Part shown: one piece after another, positions 1-11,900 of the stretch
How the letters are laid out: each line of letters begins with the position of its first letter
Numbering within the stretch: position 1 is the first letter of the stretch
Assembly: GCF_000023825.1 (NCBI RefSeq)
Contig: NC_013061.1
Span: forward strand, 3,038,001-3,102,000
Direction: 5' to 3'
DNA length: 64,000 nt
From: Pedobacter heparinus DSM 2366
GTDB taxonomy: Bacteria; Bacteroidota; Bacteroidia; Sphingobacteriales; Sphingobacteriaceae
Notes under the pieces: generated by a model
Databases searched by the model: none
The model's input: only the letters and a program-made list of their open reading frames with translations
Told to the model about the DNA's origin: nothing
Position numbers and translations under genes: made by a program

Positions 1-137
1 AACCTACATTAGGGTTATCTGATGGGTTATCGGCCCTTTCCATAGTATATCTGGCTGGCAGTATCTTTATATTTATAGCGCTGAAATTTACTTTATCCAA
101 AGAATTATATATTGCTGCACAGACCGATAAAATTTAA
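1..137 (+). CDS. C-terminal end of a membrane transporter, probably MFS (partial)
   Basis: The window opens inside a reading frame (codons from base 3) that ends at TAA 135-137. The 44 visible residues include one strongly hydrophobic segment (SIVYLAGSIFIFIALKF) followed by a short polar tail, which fits the last transmembrane helix and cytoplasmic tail of a secondary transporter. Only 15 bases separate it from the SDR gene, so the two are probably co-transcribed. An MFS sugar or uronate importer next to an SDR and a lyase PUL is a common arrangement in Bacteroidota, but the family call is inference because only the tail is present. Confidence 0.5.
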   Translation, partial: PTLGLSDGLSALSIVYLAGSIFIFIALKFTLSKELYIAAQTDKI

Positions 138-152
138 TTAAAATATGAAGTC

Positions 153-905
153 ATGAACGAACTAACCGGAAAAACTGCACTTATAACCGGATCTTTAAGG
201 GGTATAGGTAAAGGTATTGCCTTATGCCTGGCAGAAAAGGGGGCCAACATTATACTTAACGACCTGGCAGAAACCGATGATCTTCAGCAAACGGTTGACC
301 AGATCAGGGCATTTAACCAGGAGGTTTATTTTAAAGCAGCAGATGTCAGTTTAAAAACAGATGTGGAAGCCCTTTTTTCCTTTATTAAAGCCCATATAGG
401 TCAGCTGGACATCCTGATAAACAATGCGGGGACATCGCAGGCAAAAGACATTTTTGACATCAGTATTGAAGATTGGGACCATATTTTAAGCACCAATCTT
501 AGCAGTTGTTTTCTATGCGCCAAAAATGCGATGGAAATGATGAAAGTACAACAGAGCGGACGCATCATTAACATCAGCTCAGTTGTTGGGCAGCAAGGCG
601 CATTGTATGGTCATGCTCATTATGCGGCCAGTAAGAGCGCCATTTTAGGCCTTACCAAAACATTGGCCAGAACAGGCGCCCCCTTCGGAATCAGGGTAAA
701 TTGTATTGCACCCGGTATCATAGAAACTGATCTGCTAAATCAAACTCACGGAATTGAGGGGATTGCCAAGATAGCTGCTGGTGTGCCGCTCGGCATCGGA
801 CAGCCACGTGATATAGGTTTGACAGCTGCATTCCTGGCAGGTGAAGGCGGCAACTACATTACCGGCGCTACCATAGATATCAACGGAGGGCTTTATTTCA
901 GATAA
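153..905 (+). CDS. SDR family NAD(P)-dependent oxidoreductase
   Basis: This 250-residue protein is a classical short-chain dehydrogenase. It shows the cofactor motif TGSLRGIG (residues 12-19), NNAG (90-93), the catalytic serine region ISS (141-143) and the catalytic pair Y157/K161 in YAASK, and it ends with the usual ITGATIDINGG segment. It has no signal peptide and should be cytoplasmic. It follows the transporter tail and precedes PUL 1 on the same strand. In comparable loci such SDRs reduce or oxidise the monosaccharide released by the PUL, for example 4-deoxy-5-keto-uronate from lyases or L-fucose. The exact substrate cannot be read from the sequence. Confidence 0.9.
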   Translation: MNELTGKTALITGSLRGIGKGIALCLAEKGANIILNDLAETDDLQQTVDQIRAFNQEVYFKAADVSLKTDVEALFSFIKAHIGQLDILINNAGTSQAKDIFDISIEDWDHILSTNLSSCFLCAKNAMEMMKVQQSGRIINISSVVGQQGALYGHAHYAASKSAILGLTKTLARTGAPFGIRVNCIAPGIIETDLLNQTHGIEGIAKIAAGVPLGIGQPRDIGLTAAFLAGEGGNYITGATIDINGGLYFR

Positions 906-1016
906 TATCACAAATTTTAAATGGTATTTATTGCTTAAATAGTAATATAAACACATTATATCAACCAAAATTATTATTAAATAATGTTTTTATTAAAATA
1001 TTCATATTAATTAAGA

Positions 1017-1052
1017 TATATATTGTATACAATATATAATTTATTAGGTTTG
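1017..1052 (+). promoter_or_regulatory. Promoter of PUL 1 susC overlapped by a 22-bp palindrome
   Basis: TAGGTTTG at 1045-1052 matches the Bacteroidota -7 consensus TAnnTTTG exactly. A TTG at 1023-1025 sits 19 bases upstream, as expected for the -33 element. A perfect 22-base palindrome centred on GTATAC (1017-1038) covers the -33 element. A dyad in this place is what a LacI- or GntR-type repressor operator would look like. The susC start is 63 bases downstream of the -7 element. The regulator is not visible and may lie left of the window. Confidence 0.6.
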
Positions 1053-1115
1053 TAATACATTACCTGAAAGGCTGTTAAAACAAGCAGAGATTTTTTAAAC
1101 TAACCAAATATAAAT

Positions 1116-4100
1116 ATGTTACTTAAACCACTAAGGCTTTGTGGGCTTATTACTTTCAGGGTAATAATTTCCTGGGTATTACTGATGACTTTATCAATCC
1201 AAAGTAATGCTCAAAGCAGAAAAATTTCAGGTAAAGTGACCTCTGATGACAATGAACCGCTCTTTGGTGTCACCGTATTTGAAAAGGGTACTAAAACCGG
1301 GGCTACTACTGACGCCGACGGTAAATTTGTACTTACTGTTTCAAATGCAAACGCTACATTATCCTTCAGATATGTCGGCTACCAGTCAAGAGACATTCCT
1401 TTAAACAACAGAAATACCATAACGCTTGCGCTTAAAGCATTGGACAATGCCCTGAACGAAATTGTAGTTGTTGGCTACGGCACAACAACCCGGAAAGACC
1501 TGACAGGTGCTGTTGGCCAGGTCAAAATGAACGAATTTGAGAAAGCCCCAGTAAAATCATTCGATGAGGCCCTTGCGGGTCGCGTAGCCGGGGTACAGGT
1601 TTCAGGCGCTGATGGACAGCCTGGCGAAGTCAACACCATTGTAATCCGTGGTGCAGGTTCTATCACTCAGGACAACTCACCCCTATATGTCGTGGACGGC
1701 TTTCCACTGGAAGATGCAAACAACAATTCAATAAACCCAGCTGATATTGAATCTATTGATATCCTGAAGGACGCATCGGCTACAGCCATATATGGCGCAA
1801 GAGGTGCAAATGGGGTCATCATCATTACCACCAAAAGAGGAAAAGCAGATGAGCCCGTGATCGCTTATAATGGTTACTACGGTTTTCAGAAAAACACGAA
1901 GACCATAGACCTGATGAATCCTTATGAATTTGTAAAATACCAGCTGGAGCTCGATCAGGCAAATGCGACTACCACTTACCTGAGCAATGGAAAAACGCTG
2001 GAGGATTACAGAAATGTGAAAGGACTCGATTTCCAGGATCAGATTTATAGAAATGCGCCCATGCAAAGCCACGATATCTCACTGAGAGGCGGATCTGATA
2101 AAACACGTTATTCAATTTCCGCCAATATCATAGACCAGAATGGAGTAATTTTAAACTCTGATTTCAGGCGTTATCAGGGACGCATTACCCTGGATCAGAA
2201 TGTAAACCGAAAGTTGAAAGTAGGTGTAAACCTGAACTACAGCTATACCATTTCCAATGGAACAATAGTCAATGCCTCCTCCTCTACCCAGTCGGCCAGC
2301 ACCAATCTGCTTTATGCAGTGTGGGGCTACCGTCCTGTTACCGGTAACGACAATAACCTGGATGATGAACTGTTTGATCCTGGTTTTGATTACAATGTAA
2401 TTGCCGATTACAGGGTCAACCCCGTAATCTCTGCCAAAAATGAGCTCCGCAGAAACTTAACCACAGGATTAATTGCCAATGCTTATGCCGAATACAAAAT
2501 TATCCCTTCACTGACCTTAAGGGTAACCGGTGGCATTACCAATAATATGCTCAGAAATGAATCCTTTTATAACTCCCTTACCCAAGCTGGCAATCCCCGT
2601 AATTCAAGTGGAGTAAACGGATCTATTTACTATAACCCTGCCACAACCTGGCTAAATGAAAATACGCTTACCTATAAAAAAATATTTAACAAAGTACATA
2701 ACCTGACCATACTTGGAGGTTATACCATGCAGGGAAACAAAACTGCAAGAAATGGTTTTAACGCACTGAACGTTCCAAATGAGTTGTTAGGACTTGACGG
2801 TCTGGACGAATCACCTTCTCTGATCGGTACTTCGTTAAGCTCCAGGTGGGGGCTTTTGTCTTACCTCGGACGTATAAATTACAATTACAATTCAAAATAT
2901 TACCTGACAGCTTCTTTCCGATCCGACGGATCTTCAAAATTTGCCCCTGGAAAGCGCTGGGGCTACTTTCCTTCCGGGGCATTTTCATGGCGTATGAGCG
3001 GTGAGGAATTTATGAAGAAATTAAAATTTGTTTCCGAAGCAAAACTCCGTCTTAGCTACGGGGAAACCGGTAACAACAGGGTGGGCGACTTTCCTTACCT
3101 CGATCAGATTACCCAACCCAATTCTGCAGGTTATTCTTACGGCAACGGCTCTCCGTCAAAAGGTGCTATATTAACTGCTTTTGGAAATGCCAGTCTGAGA
3201 TGGGAAACTACAAAGCAGGTAAACATTGGCTACGACCTTAGCCTGTTTAAGCAGCGCATCAACTTAACTGTAGACTTGTACAAAAAAACTACGCATGACC
3301 TATTGCTGCAAGCTCTTCTACCCTATACCACCGGATTGTCAAATGCCTACAAAAATATAGGTAAAATGCAAAACAATGGACTTGAAATTACACTAAACAC
3401 CGTCAATATTAATGGAAAAACATTCAGTTGGAACTCCAATTTCAATATCAGTTTCAACAAAAACAAAGTACTTGCACTTGCTGAGAACCAAACTTCTCTA
3501 ACCAGTCCGGTAAGTTTCGATCAGAAATGGAATGCACTTTCTCCTTATATTGCTGTTGTAGGTCAGGCAGTAGGCCAATTATATGGTGCCATCTGGGATG
3601 GAGTTTATCAGTATGAAGATTTTGATAAAAGTCCCCAGGGTGTTTACACACTAAAAGGCAATATCCCCAGAAATGGCAACCCTACAGTGCAGCCCGGGGA
3701 TATCAAGTATAAAGATATCAATGGTGATGGAAATGTTAATGCCTCAGATTTCACGGTAATCGGACGTGGTCTGCCTGTACATACAGGTGGCCTGTCAAAT
3801 AATTTTATCTATAAAGGTTTTGACCTGAATGTATTCCTGCAATGGTCCTACGGGAACGACATCATCAATGCCAACCGCCTGCTCTTTGAGGGGAATGGAA
3901 AACAGTCCAGGTTCTTTAACCAATATGCGAGTTATGCCAACAGGTGGCAGCCCGATAATCCCAGCAATACTTTATTCCGTACCGGGGGACAAGGCCCTTT
4001 CTATTATTCCAGCAGAGTAGTTGAAGACGGCTCATACCTCAGGCTAAAAACCATTTCACTGGGCTACAATGTACCTGTAAAAATATATAAAAAAGCCAAT

Positions 4101-4271
4101 CTCAAAAGTTTAAGAATCTATGCTTCTGCCCAGAACATTGCTACCTGGACAAATTACTCTGGACCAGACCCTGAAGTCTCTGTAAGAAATTCAACGCTTA
4201 CACCGGGGTTCGATTTTTCAGCCTATCCACGTGCAAGTACACTCATATTCGGATTAAACTTATCGCTCTAA
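1116..4271 (+). CDS. SusC/RagA-family TonB-dependent outer-membrane transporter (PUL 1)
   Basis: This 1051-residue protein imports oligosaccharides across the outer membrane with TonB energy. A signal peptide ends near residue 32. A carboxypeptidase-regulatory-like domain covers about 36-105, then the TonB-box-like EIVVVGYGT (115-123). The plug (about 125-240) has [15 protein letters not shown] and the hallmark [17 protein letters not shown], followed by a 22-strand-type barrel. Unlike the other two SusC proteins here it has no STN domain, so direct FecR/ECF-sigma signalling is not expected. It opens PUL 1, with SusD 19 bases downstream, and is preceded by a 210-base AT-rich promoter region containing the palindrome at 1017-1038. 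Confidence 0.96.
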   Translation: MLLKPLRLCGLITFRVIISWVLLMTLSIQSNAQSRKISGKVTSDDNEPLFGVTVFEKGTKTGATTDADGKFVLTVSNANATLSFRYVGYQSRDIPLNNRNTITLALKALDNALNEIVVVGYGTTTRKDLTGAVGQVKMNEFEKAPVKSFDEALAGRVAGVQVSGADGQPGEVNTIVIRGAGSITQDNSPLYVVDGFPLEDANNNSINPADIESIDILKDASATAIYGARGANGVIIITTKRGKADEPVIAYNGYYGFQKNTKTIDLMNPYEFVKYQLELDQANATTTYLSNGKTLEDYRNVKGLDFQDQIYRNAPMQSHDISLRGGSDKTRYSISANIIDQNGVILNSDFRRYQGRITLDQNVNRKLKVGVNLNYSYTISNGTIVNASSSTQSASTNLLYAVWGYRPVTGNDNNLDDELFDPGFDYNVIADYRVNPVISAKNELRRNLTTGLIANAYAEYKIIPSLTLRVTGGITNNMLRNESFYNSLTQAGNPRNSSGVNGSIYYNPATTWLNENTLTYKKIFNKVHNLTILGGYTMQGNKTARNGFNALNVPNELLGLDGLDESPSLIGTSLSSRWGLLSYLGRINYNYNSKYYLTASFRSDGSSKFAPGKRWGYFPSGAFSWRMSGEEFMKKLKFVSEAKLRLSYGETGNNRVGDFPYLDQITQPNSAGYSYGNGSPSKGAILTAFGNASLRWETTKQVNIGYDLSLFKQRINLTVDLYKKTTHDLLLQALLPYTTGLSNAYKNIGKMQNNGLEITLNTVNINGKTFSWNSNFNISFNKNKVLALAENQTSLTSPVSFDQKWNALSPYIAVVGQAVGQLYGAIWDGVYQYEDFDKSPQGVYTLKGNIPRNGNPTVQPGDIKYKDINGDGNVNASDFTVIGRGLPVHTGGLSNNFIYKGFDLNVFLQWSYGNDIINANRLLFEGNGKQSRFFNQYASYANRWQPDNPSNTLFRTGGQGPFYYSSRVVEDGSYLRLKTISLGYNVPVKIYKKANLKSLRIYASAQNIATWTNYSGPDPEVSVRNSTLTPGFDFSAYPRASTLIFGLNLSL

Positions 4272-4290
4272 CCTGTTAATTATTAAAAGT

Positions 4291-6147
4291 ATGAAACCGA
4301 TAAAATATTTTTACCTCATTATGCTGACAGCCATCACCATTTCCTGTCAGAAAGTACTGGACACCAATCCGACTGATTTTATTGATCCTTCGGCCTTTTA
4401 CAAAACACCCGAACAACTGCAAAGTGCCTTAAATGGCGTATATAATGCCCTGGGTACGCAAGAAGTATATGGAAACAACTACCTGTATATGTTTAATACC
4501 AACACAGACGAATCTTATGGCCGGACAGTAGAACTTACTCCCTCTTATCAGTATGATGCGGCGGATGCAAAAAACGAGTTATTCTGGAAAGGACTTTACA
4601 CCGGTATTGAAAGGGACAATCTGCTGCTTTCAAAATTGGATGATGTACCGATGGATCAAACCGCAAAGAACGTCATCAAAGGACAGGCTTTATTCCTTCG
4701 GGGCTTTCAATATTTCATGCTGGTCAGCAATTATGGAGATGTTCCATTGATCCTCAGCCCAACAGCCTCTGTAACACAAGTGAATGTTGCCAGGACTCCG
4801 ATGAAAAATGTTTATGCACAAATTACCAAGGATATGATCGATGCTGAAGCCCTGTTGCAAACACAGACTGCCACTGCACTGGGCATGGGCGGAAAGGTTA
4901 CCCGTACGGCGGTACAGGGCATGCTGGCCAGGGTATATCTGTATATGGCAGGATTTCCTTTAAACGATACAGAAAAATATAAGGATGCACTGTTCTGGGC
5001 CAATAAAGTAGTTCATCCTTCTGGGAATGCACCTGAACATGCCTTAAATCCGGATTACCGCGATGTATTCTTAAAATATGCAAAAGAACAGTACGATGTA
5101 AAAGAAAGTATGTGGGAGCTGGAATTCTGGGGCAACAACACCGGAGGTGTCAACTTTGGAAATACTTATACCGGCAGGTTCTGCGGCATTTTGTGTAATG
5201 ATGCGAATAAAGGTTTCAGTTCAGGATCTATAAACGCAACCCGAAAACTTTACAACTCCTACCAACTCAACCCATTAAGTACTGCTACACCAAATAAGGC
5301 TTCTTTTGACTGGAGAAGAGATTGGAACTGTGCCAATTATACCTGGGGCAGCGGAGCAACGGCTGTAAAAACCACTGTAACCAATACCTGGCTTATGAAT
5401 GCCGGAAAATGGCGCAGGGAGTACGAAATTGTTGAGCCCAAAGATAAAAACTATACTTCTCAGAATTTCGCTTTTCTGCGTTATTCAGATGTATTGCTCA
5501 TGCTTGCAGAAGCCGAAAATGAAGTAAACGGACCTGCTAATGCTTATCAATATGTAAATATGGTCCGCAAAAGGGCTTATGGCTTATTGTATGGAAATGT
5601 TGTAAAACACATTGCTGTAACCAACGGAGGTTCTGGCTATACAAGTATACCAACTGTAACCATTAATGGTGGTGGTGGCAATGGGGCTACTGCTGAGGCA
5701 AGTATTTCGGGTGGGTCAGTTACCGGCATCACCATTACCGCAGCAGGGACATTGACCACTGCCGGCCCGTACTACAGCTCAGCTCCTGCTGTAACCATTA
5801 CCGGTGGCGGGGGAACGGGTGCTACTGCTATAGCCACCATTACCCAATCTACCGATGCGGACCTTTCCGCATTACAAATCTCCAGCAAAGCAGAACTATT
5901 AGCTGCGATAAAGGAAGAAAGATCAAGGGAGCTTTGTTTTGAAGGGTTAAGAAGGAACGACCTGATCCGATGGGGAAAATTTGTGGAAGACATGAAAGCC
6001 TTTCTGGTCTATGCAAATGCCAATGCAGGCACAGCAGCAAACATCACCACTGCAGCTACCAAAGTTTCTTCCAGGAACATTTTCATGCCCATCCCGATCC
6101 ATGATATTCAATTGAATAATTTATTAGTACAAAACCCCGGCTATTAA
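4291..6147 (+). CDS. SusD/RagB-family surface glycan-binding lipoprotein with a glycine-rich insert
   Basis: This 618-residue lipoprotein caps the SusC channel and binds substrate at the cell surface. The lipobox is TISC with C19. The N-terminal SusD-like region ([20 protein letters not shown]) and the C-terminal RagB region ([21 protein letters not shown]) are intact. Between them, at residues about 437-519, lies an 83-residue segment with no counterpart in ordinary SusD proteins. It holds two imperfect repeats of the form GYTSxPTVTIxGGGGxGAT, and it interrupts the helix pair that normally joins NMVRKRAYG to the RagB core. The reading frame stays open throughout, so this is an insertion and not a frameshift. 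DUF5017 follows 10 bases later. Confidence 0.95.
   Translation: MKPIKYFYLIMLTAITISCQKVLDTNPTDFIDPSAFYKTPEQLQSALNGVYNALGTQEVYGNNYLYMFNTNTDESYGRTVELTPSYQYDAADAKNELFWKGLYTGIERDNLLLSKLDDVPMDQTAKNVIKGQALFLRGFQYFMLVSNYGDVPLILSPTASVTQVNVARTPMKNVYAQITKDMIDAEALLQTQTATALGMGGKVTRTAVQGMLARVYLYMAGFPLNDTEKYKDALFWANKVVHPSGNAPEHALNPDYRDVFLKYAKEQYDVKESMWELEFWGNNTGGVNFGNTYTGRFCGILCNDANKGFSSGSINATRKLYNSYQLNPLSTATPNKASFDWRRDWNCANYTWGSGATAVKTTVTNTWLMNAGKWRREYEIVEPKDKNYTSQNFAFLRYSDVLLMLAEAENEVNGPANAYQYVNMVRKRAYGLLYGNVVKHIAVTNGGSGYTSIPTVTINGGGGNGATAEASISGGSVTGITITAAGTLTTAGPYYSSAPAVTITGGGGTGATAIATITQSTDADLSALQISSKAELLAAIKEERSRELCFEGLRRNDLIRWGKFVEDMKAFLVYANANAGTAANITTAATKVSSRNIFMPIPIHDIQLNNLLVQNPGY
5598..5850 (+). 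repeat. Two-unit glycine-rich repeat inserted in susD
   Basis: This segment encodes two related units, [20 protein letters not shown] and [20 protein letters not shown], separated by an [14 protein letters not shown] linker. The style (P-x-V-T-I-x-GGGG-x-GA) is that of beta-rich repeats in adhesins and phage tail proteins, not of the TPR-like SusD fold. The insert is in frame and flanked by normal SusD sequence. Confidence 0.8.
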
Positions 6148-6157
6148 TCTTAAAGCT

Positions 6158-7051
6158 ATGAAATGCATATATATACTGTTTTTTGCCCTATTCTTATCCC
6201 TTTCCTGTAAAAAAATGGATGTAGCACAGCCCAACTTTGAGGTGCAGTTAAACAAGCTTCAGTATAAAATTAACGATACGGTCAGGTTTAACTTTTCGGG
6301 TAGCGTAGAAAATATTGTTTTCTATTCCGGAGAACGTGGCTTCAGATACGCAAATAAAGACGAGGTAACTATAGAAACCGGTATTCCGCAATTGCAGTTT
6401 ACAACTGCTCTTGCAGGGGTGGCACAAGCCAATTCACTTAAAATACTGGTTACCAAAAACCTGTTGGGCAATACCCCCGAAAACCTGTTGGCTACCAGCT
6501 GGACCGACATCAGCAGCCAGGTAACCCTGGCCAGTAATTCTACCAGCACCGTATCTGGAATTGTAGATCTGGGCCCATACGCTGCCGAAGGAACGCCTTT
6601 TGCACTGGCATTTAAGTATGCGGCAATAATGAGCCCTACAGCTGCACAACCAACCTGGGTGGTCCGTGCCTTTTCCATCAGCAACCTGTTTCCAGATAAT
6701 TCATCAGTACCGCTTGTTACGCTGGCCACCGGGCCATGGACTTCATATAACTTCAAAAATCCCGCTGCAGCATGGACCGTTTCAGCAACAGAACTAAGAA
6801 TGAATGGCAGTGCCACAAATACTCCTGATAATGAAGACTGGCTGGTTACCGGACCTTTAACCTTAAAGGCAACAAAGGAAGTGGCTGACTTTGGTTTGTC
6901 CATACAAAATATTGCCGGACGGAGATTAAGCAATTATGATTATATATATAAAACTCCCGGCGTATATAAAGTAACTTTAGTAGGCTTTAATAATAACATC
7001 GATGCCAATAAAGCAGTTGTCAGGGAATTTGAAATTACGGTAATACCATAA
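6158..7051 (+). CDS. DUF5017 domain lipoprotein, SusE-like position
   Basis: This 297-residue lipoprotein has a lipobox LSLSC with C17. The N-terminal half resembles a PKD/Ig-like fold with the DUF5017 signature region NDTVRFNFSGSVENIVFYSG. The rest is beta-rich (SSQVTLASNSTSTVSG, DEDWLVTGPL-type text). It lies directly after SusD, the usual place of SusE/SusF-type surface glycan-binding proteins, and 11 bases before the lyase. A role in holding polysaccharide at the surface is inferred from position and family; no catalytic motif is evident. Confidence 0.75.
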   Translation: MKCIYILFFALFLSLSCKKMDVAQPNFEVQLNKLQYKINDTVRFNFSGSVENIVFYSGERGFRYANKDEVTIETGIPQLQFTTALAGVAQANSLKILVTKNLLGNTPENLLATSWTDISSQVTLASNSTSTVSGIVDLGPYAAEGTPFALAFKYAAIMSPTAAQPTWVVRAFSISNLFPDNSSVPLVTLATGPWTSYNFKNPAAAWTVSATELRMNGSATNTPDNEDWLVTGPLTLKATKEVADFGLSIQNIAGRRLSNYDYIYKTPGVYKVTLVGFNNNIDANKAVVREFEITVIP

Positions 7052-7062
7052 AAAATCCGGAG

Positions 7063-8976
7063 ATGAAATTATTCAGAAATATCTTATTTTTTATAGTCCT
7101 TATAGGAGGAAGTATAGCAAAGGGGCAGAATCTTGCTGTTTATGACAATTCAAAACCTGTTGTATTGCTGCAACCATTGGATATGCTTAGGGTTAAACAA
7201 ATCGAAGCGATGTTACCCGAAAAACCTTCTGGATTTGGCGAGACCTATAAAAACCGCAAAGAATGGAACAGACTGCTGAACACCAGGAAATACGACAAAT
7301 TGCTTAAAAGTGCCGACAGCTCATTGACGGAGCCCTTTCCGGCCTGGAGCGATACGGATTACCTTGCCTACTGGACTAAAGGAACTTCTGTACCGGGAAA
7401 AAACATGCTCCAAAAGCGCCTGCTCTGGTTAACCCGATATGTATTTGCAGAATGTCTTACCGATCAGGGAAAATATACAAAGGCTGCAGAAGATGCCATA
7501 CTTGAACTGTGCCGGCAGAAATCATGGGTAAATCCGACACATGATTACAATAAGGTAAATTTTGAAGGCAAAAAATACCTGGTAGAGTTGTCGGCAGTAA
7601 GTTATGCCCACCATATTGCACAGGCATTATATTTATTGGGTGACAAGCTCGGCCCAAAGGTTAAAGATGAGGCCATCAAGGCTTTACGCCTAAGGGTATT
7701 CGACCCTGTGTTAAACTCAGTGGCCACCGGCAATAGCGAAAATTTCTTTTTAACCAATACAAATAACTTTAATGCAGTCTGTCTGTCCGGAACAGTGGGT
7801 GCTGCTGAAACCATCCTCGATGATAAAAGAGAACGGGCCAAATTTATTGCCATTGCAGAACGCTACCATAAAAATGGTGTGCACGGGTTTTTGCCCGACG
7901 GCTATTGTACCGAAGGTCTGGGTTATTACAATTACGGTTTTGGCCATTTCGTACTTTTACGTGAAACGGTATACAGAAGCACCGGAGGCCAGATAGACCT
8001 GTTTGCAGATCCAAAAGTTAAACTTATTGCTGAATTTCTTCCTAAAACAGTAATTATCCATGGTGTTTTCCCTTCAATTGGCGACTGCCGGCCTTATACC
8101 CAACCTTCTGCTTTCATTTTATATTATGTGAACCGGAACCTGGGTGTAGATGTATCGGACTTTAAAAAGACGGCTTTTGAAGGCCGTTCTACTGAGCTTG
8201 CAGAAAGTATCCTGGCAGTTTTTCCGGAAAAAATATCTTCTGAACAGATAATGGTAAAAAGCAAGGGCAATGAACTAAGGTCTTATTTTGACCAGGCTGG
8301 TGTACTCACTGTACGCCCCGGCAAAAACTCAGCCATGGATATGGGCGTTGCCATTAAAGGGGGCAACAACAATGAGCACCACAACCACAATGACATTGGC
8401 TCTTTTTCTATAGTAGTTGGGGATGAAGTTTTGATGGGCGATCCGGGTATTATACCCTATACTTCCAAAACTTTTGGTCCCGAAAGGTATACCTATAAAA
8501 CCATCGCTTCCTATGGGCATCCTGTACCTCTCATTGCAGGTAAAGAACAAATTCCTGGTGCAGCCGCACAAGCCAATGTCATCAGCACCAGCTTTAACAA
8601 TGACCAGGATAAACTGCTGATGGACATTGCCTCTGCATATCCGGTAAAGGAACTGAAAAAGCTTGAACGGGAATTCACCTATAACCGCAAACCAAATGGT
8701 TTTCTGACAGTTAAAGACAATTTTAGTTTTAGCAATACCCAAACCTATGAAACAGCTTTAATAACCAGGGGTAAATGGAAGCAGGTCGGTCCCGGAGCAA
8801 TTGAAATCACAGGCAAAAAAGATAAACTACTGGTTACAATAGAAAGTCAGGATGGGTTTGAAATCAAAAGTGAAGAGCTGTCTGAAGGTGGCCTTCCTTA
8901 TACGCGTCTAGCCATCCGGCTCAACAAACCTGTTCAGGAGGGTACCATTTCAATGGTCTTTAAACCAATCAGATAA
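7063..8976 (+). CDS. Heparinase II/III-family polysaccharide lyase
   Basis: This 637-residue exported protein has a signal peptide (about 1-21), an alpha/alpha-toroid lyase domain (about 60-370) and a beta-sandwich heparinase II/III-like domain (about 400-637). Likely active-site elements are TNTNNFNAVC (231-240), the tyrosine-rich GLGYYNYGFGHF (286-296) and the His-rich EHHNHNDIGSF (438-448), followed by GDEVLMGDPG. Families of this fold cleave uronic-acid-containing polysaccharides by beta-elimination. The subfamily, and so the substrate, cannot be fixed by eye. Its stop overlaps the next start by one base (TAATG), which indicates translational coupling. Confidence 0.88.
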   Translation: MKLFRNILFFIVLIGGSIAKGQNLAVYDNSKPVVLLQPLDMLRVKQIEAMLPEKPSGFGETYKNRKEWNRLLNTRKYDKLLKSADSSLTEPFPAWSDTDYLAYWTKGTSVPGKNMLQKRLLWLTRYVFAECLTDQGKYTKAAEDAILELCRQKSWVNPTHDYNKVNFEGKKYLVELSAVSYAHHIAQALYLLGDKLGPKVKDEAIKALRLRVFDPVLNSVATGNSENFFLTNTNNFNAVCLSGTVGAAETILDDKRERAKFIAIAERYHKNGVHGFLPDGYCTEGLGYYNYGFGHFVLLRETVYRSTGGQIDLFADPKVKLIAEFLPKTVIIHGVFPSIGDCRPYTQPSAFILYYVNRNLGVDVSDFKKTAFEGRSTELAESILAVFPEKISSEQIMVKSKGNELRSYFDQAGVLTVRPGKNSAMDMGVAIKGGNNNEHHNHNDIGSFSIVVGDEVLMGDPGIIPYTSKTFGPERYTYKTIASYGHPVPLIAGKEQIPGAAAQANVISTSFNNDQDKLLMDIASAYPVKELKKLEREFTYNRKPNGFLTVKDNFSFSNTQTYETALITRGKWKQVGPGAIEITGKKDKLLVTIESQDGFEIKSEELSEGGLPYTRLAIRLNKPVQEGTISMVFKPIR

Positions 8977-11900
8977 TGAAGTTACAAGAGATTATGGGCC
9001 AATACAGAATAATGTTAATGGTCATTTTTCTGGTTCTTGGAAATGCTGGGGTAAAATCTGCTGTTATTAGCTCTTCAGCTACAGGAGGAAACTGGAACAC
9101 GGCATCCAGCTGGGCCGGTGGAATTGTCCCCATAAGCACCGATACTGTAAAAATCATAGCAGGCAGTACCATAACGGTAAACTTGAGCGGGACAGTTACA
9201 GTAAAAAACTTAACACTCACAGGAACCTTGAATTTTGCATCCGGATCTGGTGCCCTGATGGTAAACGGAAACCTGCTGATCAACAGTGGTGGAAAGCTGG
9301 ATGCCTTTAATGGAACAACCGGCAAAAGTGTAACCATAAATGGAGATTTGACCAATAACGGGTCAATGGAATTTTCAAGAGCCGGAAGCATCCTGAAACT
9401 CGGAGCTGCCGCTTTAGCAGGCAGTATCAGCGGTTCAGGAAATTTTAACATCATCCGCCAGTTGACAATAGACAATATAAACGGTGTAGTGTTAAATGCA
9501 GCAATAAGTATCTCCAACACGCTTCTGCTAAATGAGGGTACATTTACCAATGGTAGCCTGCTTACCCTTAACAATACAAACATAGGAAATGGTCCTGCAT
9601 CGGCACAATGTATCATTCAGCGTTCGCAAAGTGCAACCCTTGCAAATACTTATACACTGGGTGCAACAGCATCACTTTATCTGTCCTATGTGCACAACCC
9701 CGCAAAAGCCGGAGCGGGCATTTCGGAGGGCAATGAAATGCCTGCTTCCAGGTCCTTGTTTCGCATAACCGTAAATAATGCAGCAGGTATCTTTCTGAAC
9801 GATGATGTAACCCTGCGTTCTTCAAGTTCTGCACTGGTACTGACTTCAGGTGTGATCAATTTACCAGCAGGTAAAACCCTCATCTGTAATCATATCAATA
9901 ACACAAATACCAGCGGCAATGCCTCCAGTTATGTAAACGGCGGACTGGCGATGGCCGTAGGAACAACTGCAACTACAAGGATATTCCCTGTTGGCACCAG
10001 CGGTCAAAACCGCAAAGTGACATTAACAGGCCTCTCGGCTTCATCGGGCACCTTAATCATCAGGTTTGCAGTAGAAGCATCTGGTACACCAATTATCGGC
10101 TCAGGCCTTACTTCCCTCTCCAATAAAAGGGTATGGAAAGGGAATATATTAAGCGGAACAATGAACAATTATACAAATATTACGATTGACCATCAGCCAG
10201 ATGATTCCATTTCCGGATCAGTAGTTGACGCCAGGATCGCGAATTCAATCTCGTTAAACGGAACATATAACAGCCTTGGGGCAGGATCAAACACTTTTAC
10301 AACTATAAAATCCCCAACGGCAAGTTATACGGCGTTGGGCTGGTTCGCTTTAGGGGCTTTACTTCCGCCAACCAGCACCTATTACATTGCAGCTGATGGC
10401 AATGATGCTGCAGATGGAAAAACCACCACCACCCCTTGGAAAACTTTGAACAAAGTAAATGGCCAGGTTTTCAACACAGGAGATTCCCTGCTCTTCAGAA
10501 GAGGCGATACCTTTAATGGCAAGCTACTGGTCAAACATACTGCAAACCTTTATATTGATGCTTATGGAACAGGAGCAAAACCTGTAATCAGTGGTGCGGC
10601 AGCTATAAATACCGCCTGGACCGTTTACAGTGGTAACATCTGGCAAACGGCCTTTAGTTCAGGCCAACCAGCTGAAATCAGGTCACTGATTAAAGGGAAC
10701 AAGCTGTTACCCATAAGCCGCTACCCCAATCCCAATGTAAATAACGGGTATTTAAACTTCGAATCCTTCTCTGGAAATACCCAGATCACTGACAATGACC
10801 TTTCATCTACCCCAAACTGGACCGGTGCCGAGTTCGTTTTAAGGTCGCATCCATTCCGTTTGATACGTACAAAAGTAACCACACACAGCGGAAATACGAT
10901 TACCTTTCCTGATCCGGTTGACCTTGGCATCAAAAATGGCTTCGGCTATTTTTTTGTGAATGACCTGAAAGCCATTGACCAGGAAGGTGAATGGGCTTAC
11001 AAACCATCAACAGGTACAATTTACGTGTATGCAACATCAGACCCAAACCTTGCCAGTTACGCCTTTTCCGGGGAAGATACGGTTTTACAGGCAGACACCC
11101 TTAATCAACTTGTGATCAAAAACCTGGACATTAAATATGCCGGCAAACTGGCATTACTGTTAAACAAAACAACTGCGGCAATAATAGACAGTGTCGACAT
11201 TTCCTATTCGGGTGGTGATGGAATTGTACTGGGCAACAGCAACCAGGCTACCATACAAAACTCAAGTGTATCAGATGTAAACTGGAGCGGAATCTTCAGC
11301 CAGGCAAACAGCGACCGCATTACCATCAGCCACAACAATATTTCAAACATCGGAAACGCAGCCTATGGCAAGGGGAAAACTTTTGCCGGTATAGATTGTA
11401 ATTCCGCCAATTCTATTGTTTCCTATAACAAAGTATTTAAAACAGGCTATTCAGGTATCATTTCTGCCGGGGTCAACAACCTCATCAAAAGAAATGTAAT
11501 CGACAGCGTGGTGCTCTTGCTAAACGATAACGGTGGGATCTATACCAATGACAACATCAATAAGACCAACGGAACTTTAATTGAAGGAAACATCATCACA
11601 AACAGTATCGGCGAGTACCTGGGTGCCCCGGTTGCCAGTTTGGCCAGCGGCATCTATCTTGACAACTTATCCGAAGGCATCACCGTCAGTAACAATACGG
11701 TTGCCTTTGTGAATGGCTATGGTCTTTACGGACATTTGCTGCAGGGGGGCAATAAGTTTTACGACAATACTTCTTTCCAGAGTGCCTTATCCGAAATGCG
11801 GCTTCATGTTCCTGCCAGCATACCACAAACTGATGTCCGCGGAAACCTACTGGTTACCAACGATCCAGCAGTGACCCACAATGTATTGCTGGGCAACTGT

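Noticed and set aside
6322..6933. 203-codon minus-strand open frame
   Set aside because: It overlaps the DUF5017 lipoprotein entirely and shows no motif, leader or ribosome-entry context; the plus-strand gene is in tight operon spacing.
8969..9616. 215-codon minus-strand open frame
   Set aside because: It is the complement of the repetitive, Thr/Ser/Gly-rich N-terminus of the beta-helix protein, which gives long Pro/Val-rich shadow frames.
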